This document shows, piece after piece, positions 1 through 6,456 of a stretch of DNA of 9,210 nucleotides. Made by a program: the position numbers and the translations under genes. The stretch spans positions 3,693 through 12,902 of the forward strand of contig MHQO01000020.1 in NCBI GenBank assembly GCA_001820675.1, in the 5' to 3' direction. The notes under the pieces are model-generated. The model was not told the origin of the DNA and did no database searches. It saw only the letters and a list, made by a program, of their open reading frames with translations. The DNA is from Candidatus Sungbacteria bacterium RIFCSPLOWO2_01_FULL_47_10 (GTDB taxonomy: Bacteria; Patescibacteriota; Minisyncoccia; Sungbacterales; GWA2-42-14). Numbering within the stretch: the stretch's first letter is position 1; each line of letters opens with the position of its first letter.

Positions 1-4
1 GAAT

Positions 5-43
5 CGCGAATAAATATTCGTGAAATTCGTGGCCATATTCGCG
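5..43. repeat. Inverted repeat upstream of rplX
   Basis: CGCGAATA (5-12) and TATTCGCG (36-43) are perfect 8-bp complements around a 23-nt spacer that holds two copies of ATTCGTG (17-23 and 26-32). It ends 10 nt before the rplX start. The first 53 bases show no coding sequence; in a standard spc operon they would separate rplN from rplX, but rplN lies outside the window. A related CGCGAAT/ATTCGCG pair occurs at 6457-6480. It has no T-tract, so it does not look like a terminator. Confidence 0.6.
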
Positions 44-53
44 CAGATGAGCG

Positions 54-359
54 ATGAAGATAAAAAAAGGCGACACCATTAAAGTGATTTCCGGAAAAGA
101 CCGCGGGAAGACCGGCAAGGTTATTAAGATTTTTTCGGAAGAGGACCGCATTTTGGCGGAAGGGGTCAACGTGAGAAAAAAACACCGAAGGCCGAAAAAA
201 CAGGGACAGAAAGGCGAGATTATCAATCTCCCGGCGCCAACGCACGTATCGAATGTGATGGCGGTTTGTCCGAAATGCGGTGCGGCTGCGCGAATCGGAT
301 ATAAGACAGAAGCGGAAAACAAAAGCCGCATCTGCAAAAAATGCGGCGGAGAGATTTAA
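54..359 (+). CDS. rplX: Large ribosomal subunit protein L24 (uL24)
   Basis: L24 binds the 5' domain of 23S rRNA and is one of the first proteins in 50S assembly. The 101-residue protein has an N-terminal KOW-type segment (about residues 4-31, KKGDTIKVISGKDRGKTGKV) and the basic stretch RKKHRRPKK (41-49), both typical of the family. The C-terminus carries a zinc ribbon with CPKC (72-75) and CKKC (94-97), an extension found in many but not all bacterial L24 proteins. The ATG at 54 has no clear Shine-Dalgarno sequence. The stop codon (357-359) overlaps the stop of the opposite-strand gene that follows. That gene separates rplX from rplE, which are normally adjacent. The last codons of rplX also form the minus-strand terminator-like hairpin annotated at 316-347. 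Confidence 0.96.
   Translation: MKIKKGDTIKVISGKDRGKTGKVIKIFSEEDRILAEGVNVRKKHRRPKKQGQKGEIINLPAPTHVSNVMAVCPKCGAAARIGYKTEAENKSRICKKCGGEI
316..347 (-). terminator. Putative intrinsic terminator of the minus-strand gene, inside rplX
   Basis: On the minus strand, GCCGCAT (347-341), a 9-nt loop and ATGCGGC (331-325) form a perfect GC-rich 7-bp stem. It is followed directly by TTTTGTTTT (324-316). It lies 9 nt past the stop codon of the minus-strand gene, where an intrinsic terminator should be. On the plus strand there is no T-tract after the stem, so it should not stop rplX transcription. Caveat: these bases encode the second CxxC of the L24 zinc ribbon, so part of the symmetry could come from the TGC/GGC codons. 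Confidence 0.55.
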
Positions 360-721
360 TTCAGCAAATTCCAAGCTTTTAGTCGTCCGAATGTAATAAG
401 CCACAACACCACACCGATAGCAATCGCGAGAACGCCGAGAATCATAAGCGGTAAACCGAAAAAAGTCATAACAATTTTAAAGCTGGTGTCCCATCTTTCA
501 ACCCCTTCTTCATCATGTGCGGGCCGAAGCATAAAATAAACCATGCTTGCAGGAGCGAGCAATAATTTTGCAGGCGATATATACATAAAAACCTGGTTAT
601 CTTCATCCAATCCCAGCGTCCATTCTCCGATTCGCCATCCAAGATTGAGATAAATAATAGAGCCAACAAGAATCCAAGCCAAGAAAGGTAATGCATTGTA
701 AACGAACAGAAGGGTTTGCAT
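356..721 (-). CDS. Small predicted membrane protein, antisense within the spc operon
   Basis: I do not recognise this family. The protein is 121 residues from the ATG at 721, with three hydrophobic stretches at about residues 7-27, 49-64 and 80-113. The last, FFGLPLMILGVLAIAIGVV and on, is long and very hydrophobic. Between them are the acidic segments GLDEDNQ and HDEEGVERWD. No catalytic motif or lipobox is visible, and it is probably an inner-membrane protein. The ATG at 721 was chosen because GGAGGA (731-726) precedes it by 4 nt; an in-frame TTG at 787 would put the promoter's -35 and -10 boxes inside the gene. The gene runs against the ribosomal genes between rplX and rplE, and its stop overlaps the rplX stop. 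With its own promoter, ribosome-binding site and terminator-like hairpin it looks like an independent unit. The function is unknown. Confidence 0.8.
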   Translation of the reverse strand: MQTLLFVYNALPFLAWILVGSIIYLNLGWRIGEWTLGLDEDNQVFMYISPAKLLLAPASMVYFMLRPAHDEEGVERWDTSFKIVMTFFGLPLMILGVLAIAIGVVLWLITFGRLKAWNLLN

Positions 722-725
722 GAAT

Positions 726-731
726 TCCTCC
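726..731 (-). promoter_or_regulatory. Shine-Dalgarno sequence of the minus-strand membrane protein
   Basis: GGAGGA on the minus strand, 4 nt before the ATG at 721. It is the strongest ribosome-binding site in the window and decides the start codon of this gene. The neighbouring ribosomal genes have no comparable site. Confidence 0.8.
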
Positions 732-758
732 GTTGCCGCTCCAGTGTTCTGTGCAAGG

Positions 759-787
759 ATTATAGCAAAGAAAAACAAACATGTCAA
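759..787 (-). promoter_or_regulatory. Perfect consensus extended sigma70-type promoter, minus strand
   Basis: The minus strand reads TTGACA (787-782), a 17-nt spacer, then TATAAT (764-759). TGC stands directly before the -10 box (767-765), so the extended -10 element is present too. Both hexamers and the spacing match the bacterial housekeeping consensus exactly. Transcription should begin near 752 and give a leader of about 30 nt before the ATG at 721. The -35 box overlaps the start codon and next codons of rplE (ATG at 781-783), so the two genes diverge from shared DNA. No comparably good plus-strand promoter for rplE was found here. Confidence 0.85.
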
Positions 788-1323
788 ATCTTCAGGAAAA
801 ATACAAGAAAGAAGTTGTGCCGAAGATGATGAAACAATTCGGCTGGAAAAACCTTATGCGCGTGCCGAAGGTTGTTAAGGTCGTGATCAATACGGGCGTT
901 GGCCGCGTAAAGGACGAAAAACAACTGGAAGAGGTCGTAAAAATGCTTACGCTTGTTGCGGGCCAGAAACCGTCACCTCGCTCCGCGCGGGTTGCCATTT
1001 CTTCGTTCAAGACGCGTATTGGCCAGCTTGTGGGGTATGCCGTAACGCTTCGGGGAAGGCGCATGTATGATTTTGTCGAGCGACTTATCCATTCGGCGTT
1101 GCCTCGTGAGCGCGATTTTCGGGGAATCGATCCGAAATCGTTTGATCATGCCGGTAATTTGACACTCGGCCTGAAAGAGCATATTGTATTTCCAGAGATC
1201 ATCGGGGAGGACTACCGTTTTTTGTTCGGGTTTGAGGTAACGGTTGTGACGAACGCGAAGAAAAGAGAAGAAGGCATCGAACTTTTAAGGATGATGGGGT
1301 TTCCGATTAAAATTAACCACTGA
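781..1323 (+). CDS. rplE: Large ribosomal subunit protein L5 (uL5)
   Basis: L5 binds 5S rRNA in the central protuberance of the 50S subunit. The 180-residue product matches the usual bacterial length. It shows the family pattern throughout: the N-terminal LQEKYKKEVVPKMMKQF, VVINTGVG (35-42), the GQKPSPRSARVAISSFKTR region (61-79), GYAVTLRGRRMYDF, and the C-terminal half with FPEI and MGFPI. The ATG at 781 has no Shine-Dalgarno sequence; the leader before it is A-rich. The start codon overlaps the -35 box of the divergent membrane-protein promoter. Transcription must either read through from rplX across the opposing gene or come from a plus-strand promoter I could not identify. It ends with TGA. 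Confidence 0.97.
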   Translation: MSNLQEKYKKEVVPKMMKQFGWKNLMRVPKVVKVVINTGVGRVKDEKQLEEVVKMLTLVAGQKPSPRSARVAISSFKTRIGQLVGYAVTLRGRRMYDFVERLIHSALPRERDFRGIDPKSFDHAGNLTLGLKEHIVFPEIIGEDYRFLFGFEVTVVTNAKKREEGIELLRMMGFPIKINH

Positions 1324-1424
1324 TTTGCATAGATCCATGACAGATATTCACGGATCACAGATATGAAAGCGATCGTAATCTGTGATACGCGCAAATCTGT
1401 TGCATGTCTGTGTTTATCTGTGAT
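1322..1424. repeat. Inverted and direct repeats between rplE and rpsN
   Basis: The 101-nt junction is built from short related units. ATCACAGAT (1354-1362) pairs perfectly with ATCTGTGAT (1378-1386) across 15 nt, and the same ATCTGTGAT recurs at 1416-1424, touching the rpsN start codon. GATTTGC (1322-1328) pairs with GCAAATC (1391-1397) outside the first stem. There is no T-tract. The unit TCTGTG also recurs at 1406-1411, so the array reads as a degenerate repeat rather than a terminator. Confidence 0.65.
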
Positions 1425-1610
1425 ATGGCGAAGCAATCCGTAATAGCGCGTTCAATAAAAAGACCCAAGTTCAAATCACGCATTGTGCGGCGTTGTTTTC
1501 GGTGCGGTCGCAAGAGAGGATATATCGGAGATTTTGATCTGTGCCGGATATGTTTTCGCGAACTCGCGAACCGGGGAGAGATACCGGGAGTGACAAAATC
1601 AAGCTGGTGA
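1425..1610 (+). CDS. rpsN: Small ribosomal subunit protein S14, zinc-binding short form (uS14)
   Basis: S14 sits in the head of the 30S subunit. This is the short zinc-binding type, exactly 61 residues from the ATG at 1425, the usual length for that type. The zinc site is C24-x2-C27 and C40-x2-C43 (CFRC and CRIC). The C-terminal REIPG-type element is present as [12 protein letters not shown]. An in-frame ATG at 1404 would add MSVFICD, but that peptide is encoded by the upstream repeat (ATCTGTGAT unit), and MAKQSV matches family N-termini, so 1425 was chosen. There is no Shine-Dalgarno sequence. rpsH starts 28 nt after its TGA stop. Confidence 0.96.
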   Translation: MAKQSVIARSIKRPKFKSRIVRRCFRCGRKRGYIGDFDLCRICFRELANRGEIPGVTKSSW

Positions 1611-1637
1611 CAATAAATCTTTATTCAACGGTACGCT

Positions 1638-2024
1638 ATGGACCCAATCGGAAACATGCTAACTCACATACGAAACGCCTATCGTGCGGGACACAAAACC
1701 GCCGCAGTTTCTTATTCAAGAATAAATAATGAGATTGTTTCCCTTTTAAAAAAGAACAAATTCATCGAAGACTTTGAAAAAAAGGGAAAGAAGAACAGAA
1801 AATTTCTCGAACTTACGCTTTTGTATAAAGAAAAACAGCCGGCCATAGAAGAAATTCGGCGGATATCAAAACCATCCAGGCGGGTATACGTGGGAAAGCA
1901 TGAGTTATATTCGGTGCGGCACGGGCATGGATATGCGATTATATCAACTCCGCAAGGCATCATGACAAATACGGATGCAAAGAAATTGGGGATCGGAGGA
2001 GAGGTCATGGCGGAAGTGTGGTAA
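1638..2024 (+). CDS. rpsH: Small ribosomal subunit protein S8 (uS8)
   Basis: S8 binds the central domain of 16S rRNA early in 30S assembly and, in E. coli, also represses the spc operon by binding its mRNA near rplE. The 128-residue product begins MDPIGNMLTHIRNAYRAGHK, close to the family's DPI..MLTRIRNA start. It ends with the conserved C-terminal block: ISKPSRRVYVGKHEL, then IISTPQGIMT (about 101-110), then GIGGEVMAEVW. The ATG at 1638 gives the expected length but has no Shine-Dalgarno sequence. The 27-nt gap before it holds only the short palindrome AATAAATCTTTATT (1612-1625). A 92-nt inverted repeat follows before rplF. I did not see an evident S8-binding mimic near rplE. Confidence 0.96.
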   Translation: MDPIGNMLTHIRNAYRAGHKTAAVSYSRINNEIVSLLKKNKFIEDFEKKGKKNRKFLELTLLYKEKQPAIEEIRRISKPSRRVYVGKHELYSVRHGHGYAIISTPQGIMTNTDAKKLGIGGEVMAEVW

Positions 2025-2029
2025 AGCGC

Positions 2030-2121
2030 AGAAGCAAACTTAAACGCAAGAATATTATGCAAGATTATACGCTATTGTTGCGTTTATCGTTGCGTAATCG
2101 TTTGCGTCTGTCTTTGCTTCT
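2030..2121. repeat. ~90-nt palindromic repeat, copy A (before rplF)
   Basis: AGAAGCAAA (2030-2038) pairs with TTTGCTTCT (2113-2121). Inside these ends the two arms, each about 44 nt, remain largely complementary (ACGCAAG units on the left, TTGCGT units on the right), so the whole element can form one long imperfect hairpin. A second copy lies at 7093-7182 with an identical 20-mer (2090-2109 = 7152-7171) and matching left ends. It ends 5 nt before the rplF ATG and has no T-tract. Confidence 0.75.
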
Positions 2122-2126
2122 ATACC

Positions 2127-2672
2127 ATGAGCAGAATAGGGAAAAAACCAATCCAAATTCCTCCCGGCGTTACCGTTTCGAAAAACGGGAATGTTGTCGT
2201 AGTGCGAGGACCGAAGGGTGAATTGAGCCGGCCGCTCGTCGCGGAAGTCGAACTTACGATTGGGCCGCACGAAGCAGTCGTTGCCATTGTCAAACACAAC
2301 AAACGATCGCCCGCGCTGTGGGGTTTATACCGTGCATTGATTCAGAATATGGTTGACGGAGTAACGAAAGGATTTGAAAAGAAACTCGAAATAGAGGGGG
2401 TGGGATTTAAAGTTCAGCAGGACGGCGCGGGGCTGGTGTTTTCTCTCGGTCTCTCGCACCCGGTGAAATTTTCCGCACCCGCAGGGGTTCAGCTTAAAGC
2501 GGAGAAGAATGTCATCACCGTATCCGGAAGCGATACGGAGGCGGTGGGGGATACTGCCGCGCGTATTCAGAAATTAAAACCGCCTGAGCCATATAAGGGC
2601 AAAGGAATACGATACGAAGGCGAAATCATTCGTAGAAAAGCCGGGAAGAAAGCGATTGCATCCGCCGCCTAA
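2127..2672 (+). CDS. rplF: Large ribosomal subunit protein L6 (uL6)
   Basis: L6 binds 23S rRNA near the sarcin-ricin loop and the factor-binding region of the 50S subunit. The 181-residue protein has the conserved N-terminus MSRIGKKPIQIPPGV, the two repeated L6 folds (about 1-82 and 83-181), LIQNMVDGVTKGFEKKLEIEG at the domain junction, and the family signature PPEPYKGKGIRYEGE (151-165) followed by a basic tail. The ATG at 2127 is the standard start but has no Shine-Dalgarno sequence. It lies directly after a long palindromic repeat that could fold in the mRNA beside the initiation site. A hairpin-containing gap of about 70 nt separates it from rplR. Confidence 0.97.
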   Translation: MSRIGKKPIQIPPGVTVSKNGNVVVVRGPKGELSRPLVAEVELTIGPHEAVVAIVKHNKRSPALWGLYRALIQNMVDGVTKGFEKKLEIEGVGFKVQQDGAGLVFSLGLSHPVKFSAPAGVQLKAEKNVITVSGSDTEAVGDTAARIQKLKPPEPYKGKGIRYEGEIIRRKAGKKAIASAA

Positions 2673-2693
2673 AAGAAGCCTTTGGCGATTTGC

Positions 2694-2720
2694 GTTTAGC
2701 GTATCGTACATACCCTAAAC
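2694..2720 (+). repeat. Compact hairpin between rplF and rplR
   Basis: GTTTAG-C-GTAT (2694-2704), a 5-nt loop (2705-2709) and ATAC-C-CTAAAC (2710-2720) make a 10-bp stem with a single C-C mismatch. No T-tract follows; the sequence after it is A/C-rich (CCAAAAACCAAAAC). It is probably a junction repeat, or an RNA-processing or stability element. It is not a terminator in this position. Confidence 0.55.
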
Positions 2721-2743
2721 CCAAAAACCAAAACTCTGAACCA

Positions 2744-3109
2744 TTGAATTCTTTCAAATCAAAACGGGACAAACGCATGAGGAGGCACAAAAGGGTGCGC
2801 GCACGGGTCAGCGGTTCCGCAAAACGGCCTCGTTTTTCGGTATTTCGATCAAATAGATATGTGTATGCGCAACTGATCGACGATGGTTCGCACAAAACCC
2901 TTGTTAGTTCTTCGAATCACCCCCCGGATGTGCGGAGCAAAGGAAAGAAAAAAGCCGGTATTTCGCCGGAGTCGGTCGGGGTGAATTTGGCGGAGAAGGC
3001 AGTAAAAATGGGAATCCGCGAGGCGGTGTTTGACCGCGGAGGATACAAATATCACGGCAATATAAAAAAAGTTGCGGAAGGCGCGAGAAAAGCAGGTTTG
3101 AAATTTTAA
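2744..3109 (+). CDS. rplR: Large ribosomal subunit protein L18 (uL18)
   Basis: L18 binds 5S rRNA with L5 in the central protuberance. From the TTG at 2744 the product is 121 residues with an Arg/Lys-rich N-terminus (KSKRDKRMRRHKRVRARVSG) followed by the conserved KRPRFSVFRSNRYVYAQLID, and the C-terminal FDRGGYKYHGNIKKVAEGAR. The start is uncertain. The TTG gives the basic N-terminus normal for L18. An ATG at 2777 would shorten it to 110 residues and cut into that tail. An ATG at 2690 would add peptide encoded by the junction hairpin and A/C-rich repeat, and is rejected. No start has a clear Shine-Dalgarno sequence. Its stop overlaps the rpsE ATG (TAATG). Confidence 0.93.
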   Translation: MNSFKSKRDKRMRRHKRVRARVSGSAKRPRFSVFRSNRYVYAQLIDDGSHKTLVSSSNHPPDVRSKGKKKAGISPESVGVNLAEKAVKMGIREAVFDRGGYKYHGNIKKVAEGARKAGLKF

Positions 3110-3579
3110 TGCGAAAACATATGGCTCGACCAATGAAGAAAGAAAAAAGCGAATATGACCAAAAAGTCCTGGATATCAGGAGGGTGGCGCGCGTCGTTGC
3201 GGGGGGCCGTCGTTTTAGTTTCCGGGCAACGGTAGTCGTCGGAAACAAAAAAGGCAAAGTCGGGGTCGGTGTCGCAAAGGGGCCCGATGTTTCCACGGCG
3301 GTTGAGAAAGCCGCTCATCAAGGAAGGAAAAACCTGATTGTGGTACCGATATCAAAGAGAGGCTCCATTCCGTATGAAGTGGCGGCAAAATATTCGGCGG
3401 CTCGCGTGAAACTTATGCCGGCGGCTGTTGGCGCGGGGATCATTGCGGGGGGGTCGGTGCGGGCGGTTGCGGATCTGGCGGGGATTCAGAATATGTCATC
3501 CAAAATTTTGTCCCGTTCGACGAATAAGCTGAATAACGCGATGGCAACTATTGAAGCACTGAAGAAATTAAAAGTTTAA
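3109..3579 (+). CDS. rpsE: Small ribosomal subunit protein S5 (uS5)
   Basis: S5 contributes to decoding accuracy and mRNA unwinding in the 30S subunit. The product is 156 residues. The N-terminal dsRNA-binding-like domain includes LDIRRVARVVAGGRRFSF (21-38) and VVVGNKKGKVGVGVAKG (42-58); the C-terminal domain includes PISKRGSIPYEV, VKLMPAAVGAGIIAGG and AVADLAGIQNMSSKILS. The ATG at 3109 shares its A with the rplR stop (TAATG), implying translational coupling; an ATG at 3121 (MARPMKK) is also possible. There is no Shine-Dalgarno sequence. rplO begins 1 nt after the stop, so no rpmD (L30) lies between them, an absence known for CPR bacteria. Confidence 0.97.
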   Translation: MRKHMARPMKKEKSEYDQKVLDIRRVARVVAGGRRFSFRATVVVGNKKGKVGVGVAKGPDVSTAVEKAAHQGRKNLIVVPISKRGSIPYEVAAKYSAARVKLMPAAVGAGIIAGGSVRAVADLAGIQNMSSKILSRSTNKLNNAMATIEALKKLKV

Positions 3580-3580
3580 T

Positions 3581-4000
3581 ATGCAGCTGCACCACCTACA
3601 ACCAAAAACAAAATTCCGAAAAGGCCGCAGGATAGGCCGCGGGGGAAAACGCGGCACCACGTCGGGCAGAGGAACCAAGGGCCAGAAAGCGAGAGCGGGC
3701 CATAAAATCCGCCCGGCACTTCGTGATATTCTGAAAAAAATTCCCAAACGGCGGGGATTCAAATTTAAATCGTTCCGCCCAAAACCTTCAGTTATAAATT
3801 TGGACGCGATCAACGAACATTTTTCCGAGGGAGATTCGGTGACGCCGGAAACGCTTGCGGCAAAAGGTCTTATCGCAAAAACGAAAGGAAGACTGCCGGC
3901 GGTGAAAATACTCGGAGACGGAGAGTTGAAGAAGAAACTTGTATTTAAAGATGTAGAGTTTTCTGCGTCTGCGCGCGAAAAGAGCAATTTTGTGAAATAA
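3581..4000 (+). CDS. rplO: Large ribosomal subunit protein L15 (uL15)
   Basis: L15 is a late-assembling 50S protein with a long basic N-terminal extension threaded into 23S rRNA. The 139-residue product has the expected start MQLHHLQPK, then a Gly/Arg-rich segment (about 13-45) containing RIGRGGKRGTTSGRGTKGQK. It continues with KIPKRRGFKFK and a C-terminal globular part including INLDAINEHF, GDSVTPETLAAKGLI and LPAVKILGDGELKKKLVF. The ATG follows the rpsE stop by 1 nt. The stop TAA overlaps an ATG (TAATG at 3998-4002) in the frame of the downstream MazG-like gene, so the two may be translationally coupled. There is no Shine-Dalgarno sequence. Confidence 0.96.
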   Translation: MQLHHLQPKTKFRKGRRIGRGGKRGTTSGRGTKGQKARAGHKIRPALRDILKKIPKRRGFKFKSFRPKPSVINLDAINEHFSEGDSVTPETLAAKGLIAKTKGRLPAVKILGDGELKKKLVFKDVEFSASAREKSNFVK

Positions 4001-4038
4001 TGGGATGGTGTGGAAAGAGCATTAAGAAGGCCATGAAC

Positions 4039-4371
4039 ATGAAGTTTAAAAAGAGGTCCATTAGACACATTCAGACGTACGTTGCGTTCAGGAATAAGAG
4101 GCGCGGTTTTGACAAAGAAACGCTTTGCCAGAGGCTCGTTCTGTTATCCGAAGAGGTTGGTGAGCTTATGAAAGCGTGTAGGAATGAAATCAGGGGGAAT
4201 AGAAGAAACAATCTGCGTGCTATATCCGAAGAGTTTGTTGATGTCATAAACGTCGCGGTATCTGTCGGAAACACGCTCGGGATTGACCTTGAAGAAGAGT
4301 TCTTAAGAAAGATGGACATTATTGATAAGAGGATGGCGATGACCAAGAAATTGAAGTTACAAAAGACATAA
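4039..4371 (+). CDS. MazG-like nucleotide pyrophosphohydrolase
   Basis: This is a small all-alpha NTP pyrophosphohydrolase of the MazG/iMazG-like group, which hydrolyses nucleoside triphosphates to monophosphate and pyrophosphate. The evidence is the metal-binding pattern EEVGEL (E38, E39, E42 from this start) with a second helix EEFVDV (E65, D68), followed by LGIDLEEEFLRKMDIIDKR, a close match to the family's third helix. At 110 residues it is a single-domain form; the real substrate (dUTP, dCTP or damaged nucleotides) cannot be read from sequence. The ATG at 4039 was chosen because AAGAAGG (4024-4030) lies 8 nt upstream and the protein then begins just before the conserved fold. An ATG at 4000 overlaps the rplO stop and would add 13 residues. 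The gene sits between rplO and secY, an unusual place for it. Confidence 0.8.
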   Translation: MKFKKRSIRHIQTYVAFRNKRRGFDKETLCQRLVLLSEEVGELMKACRNEIRGNRRNNLRAISEEFVDVINVAVSVGNTLGIDLEEEFLRKMDIIDKRMAMTKKLKLQKT

Positions 4372-4384
4372 TCATCTGGAAACT

Positions 4385-4400
4385 GACGCATGTGTGCGTC
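4385..4400 (+). repeat. Small perfect hairpin upstream of secY
   Basis: GACGCA (4385-4390), loop TGTG, TGCGTC (4395-4400): a perfect 6-bp stem 17 nt before the secY ATG. It contains the alternative secY start GTG at 4394. With no T-tract after it, it is not a terminator; it could affect translation initiation or mRNA stability. Confidence 0.5.
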
Positions 4401-4417
4401 CGTCTCGACGCCTTCAT

Positions 4418-5683
<1,266 letters not shown>

Positions 5684-5748
5684 CCAACAACCAAAAACCA
5701 ACCGCCAACAACGTGCGTTGCGGGCTGAAGGTTGTGGGTTGTAGGTTG
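5684..5748. repeat. CAACAAC / GGTTGT inverted repeat between secY and the first kinase
   Basis: The left arm (5684-5712) is C/A-rich with CCAACAACC, AAAACCAACC and CCAACAAC. The right arm (5717-5748) is G/T-rich with GGTTGTGGGTTGTAGGTTG. The arms are complementary over most of their length with a few mismatches and gaps. The right arm ends 2 nt before the TTG start of the kinase, and the left arm follows the secY stop directly. There is no T-tract. Confidence 0.65.
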
Positions 5749-5750
5749 AA

Positions 5751-6422
5751 TTGAAACTTCCACGTGTAGTAATATTTTTCGGCCTTCCGGGATCGGGAAA
5801 GGGCACACAGGCCGATCTCTTTTCACAGCGGTATGGTTTTAAGCACTTTGATACGGGCAAGGAAATTGAACGAACCGTTCATGATCCCGAGCTTGAAAAA
5901 AACGCGGTAATTAAGCGGGAACGCATCAGGTTCGATACGGGGCTTTTGAATACGCCTTCGTGGGTAAAAAAGCTCATCAATAAGCGGGTGAGAAAATATT
6001 TGAATAACGGCCAGCGCCTTGTGTTCAGCGGTTCCCCGCGCACCCTTCCCGAATCAAAAACGCTCTATGAAGTTTTTCGGTCGCTTGTCGGCAAAAAAGC
6101 CGTCAACATTTTTTTTCTGGATATCGACGAGGAAACTTCAATTCATAGAAATAGCCATCGAAGGGTGTGCAAGGATTGCAGGACGCCGATTATCTGGAGC
6201 AGGGAAACAAAAAATTTGAATCACTGCCCGCTGTGCGGAGGAAAACTGGTTAAACGTTCACTCGATAAATCGGAAATAATCAAAGAACGCATACGGGAAT
6301 TTCGAAAAAAAACCGAACCCGCGATGAAGTATCTTGAGGGTCGGGGTATTGTGGTCATGACATTGGATGGCGCGCTTCATCCGGACGTGGTGGCAAGACG
6401 TGCTTCGGATTATATGAAATGA
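5751..6422 (+). CDS. adk: Nucleoside-monophosphate kinase, adenylate kinase family (zinc-finger LID)
   Basis: The adenylate-kinase family transfers phosphate from ATP to a nucleoside monophosphate. The 223-residue protein has the P-loop GLPGSGKGTQ (11-20) and a long LID domain with four cysteines, C140/C143 and C159/C162 (CKDC, CPLC), as in zinc-bearing adenylate kinases. The C-terminal part matches the family (KERIREFRKKTEPAMKYLE). Two core motifs differ: the usual TGD is TGK (36-38), and the usual DGFPR is SGSPR (93-97), so the conserved Asp and Phe are both replaced by Ser. Its substrate may therefore not be plain AMP, although the place after secY is that of adk. The TTG at 5751 is the only start near the conserved N-terminus; it abuts the upstream inverted repeat and has no Shine-Dalgarno sequence. 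Confidence 0.88.
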   Translation: MKLPRVVIFFGLPGSGKGTQADLFSQRYGFKHFDTGKEIERTVHDPELEKNAVIKRERIRFDTGLLNTPSWVKKLINKRVRKYLNNGQRLVFSGSPRTLPESKTLYEVFRSLVGKKAVNIFFLDIDEETSIHRNSHRRVCKDCRTPIIWSRETKNLNHCPLCGGKLVKRSLDKSEIIKERIREFRKKTEPAMKYLEGRGIVVMTLDGALHPDVVARRASDYMK

Positions 6423-6456
6423 TCTTGCCCACGTTCATGCGTTTGTAAGAGGATAT

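Noticed and set aside
733..766. Plus-strand promoter for rplE (TTGCCG with GATTAT/TATAGC)
   Set aside because: The spacing is 19-22 nt and the hexamers are weak; too poor to call beside the perfect opposing promoter.
722..787. Longer start (TTG at 787) for the minus-strand membrane protein
   Set aside because: It would put the -35 and -10 boxes inside the coding region and ignores the GGAGGA site 4 nt before the ATG at 721.
2690..2743. ATG at 2690 as the start of rplR
   Set aside because: The added peptide is encoded by a junction hairpin and an A/C-rich repeat and has no L18 character; the TTG at 2744 gives a normal basic N-terminus.
3568..4068. Minus-strand ORF (166 codons) opposite rplO
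   Set aside because: Its composition reflects the complement of the basic rplO sequence; no start signal or recognisable motif.
4394..4417. GTG at 4394 as the start of secY
   Set aside because: It adds eight residues encoded by a hairpin region; MFQRLVRIF from the ATG at 4418 fits SecY N-termini.
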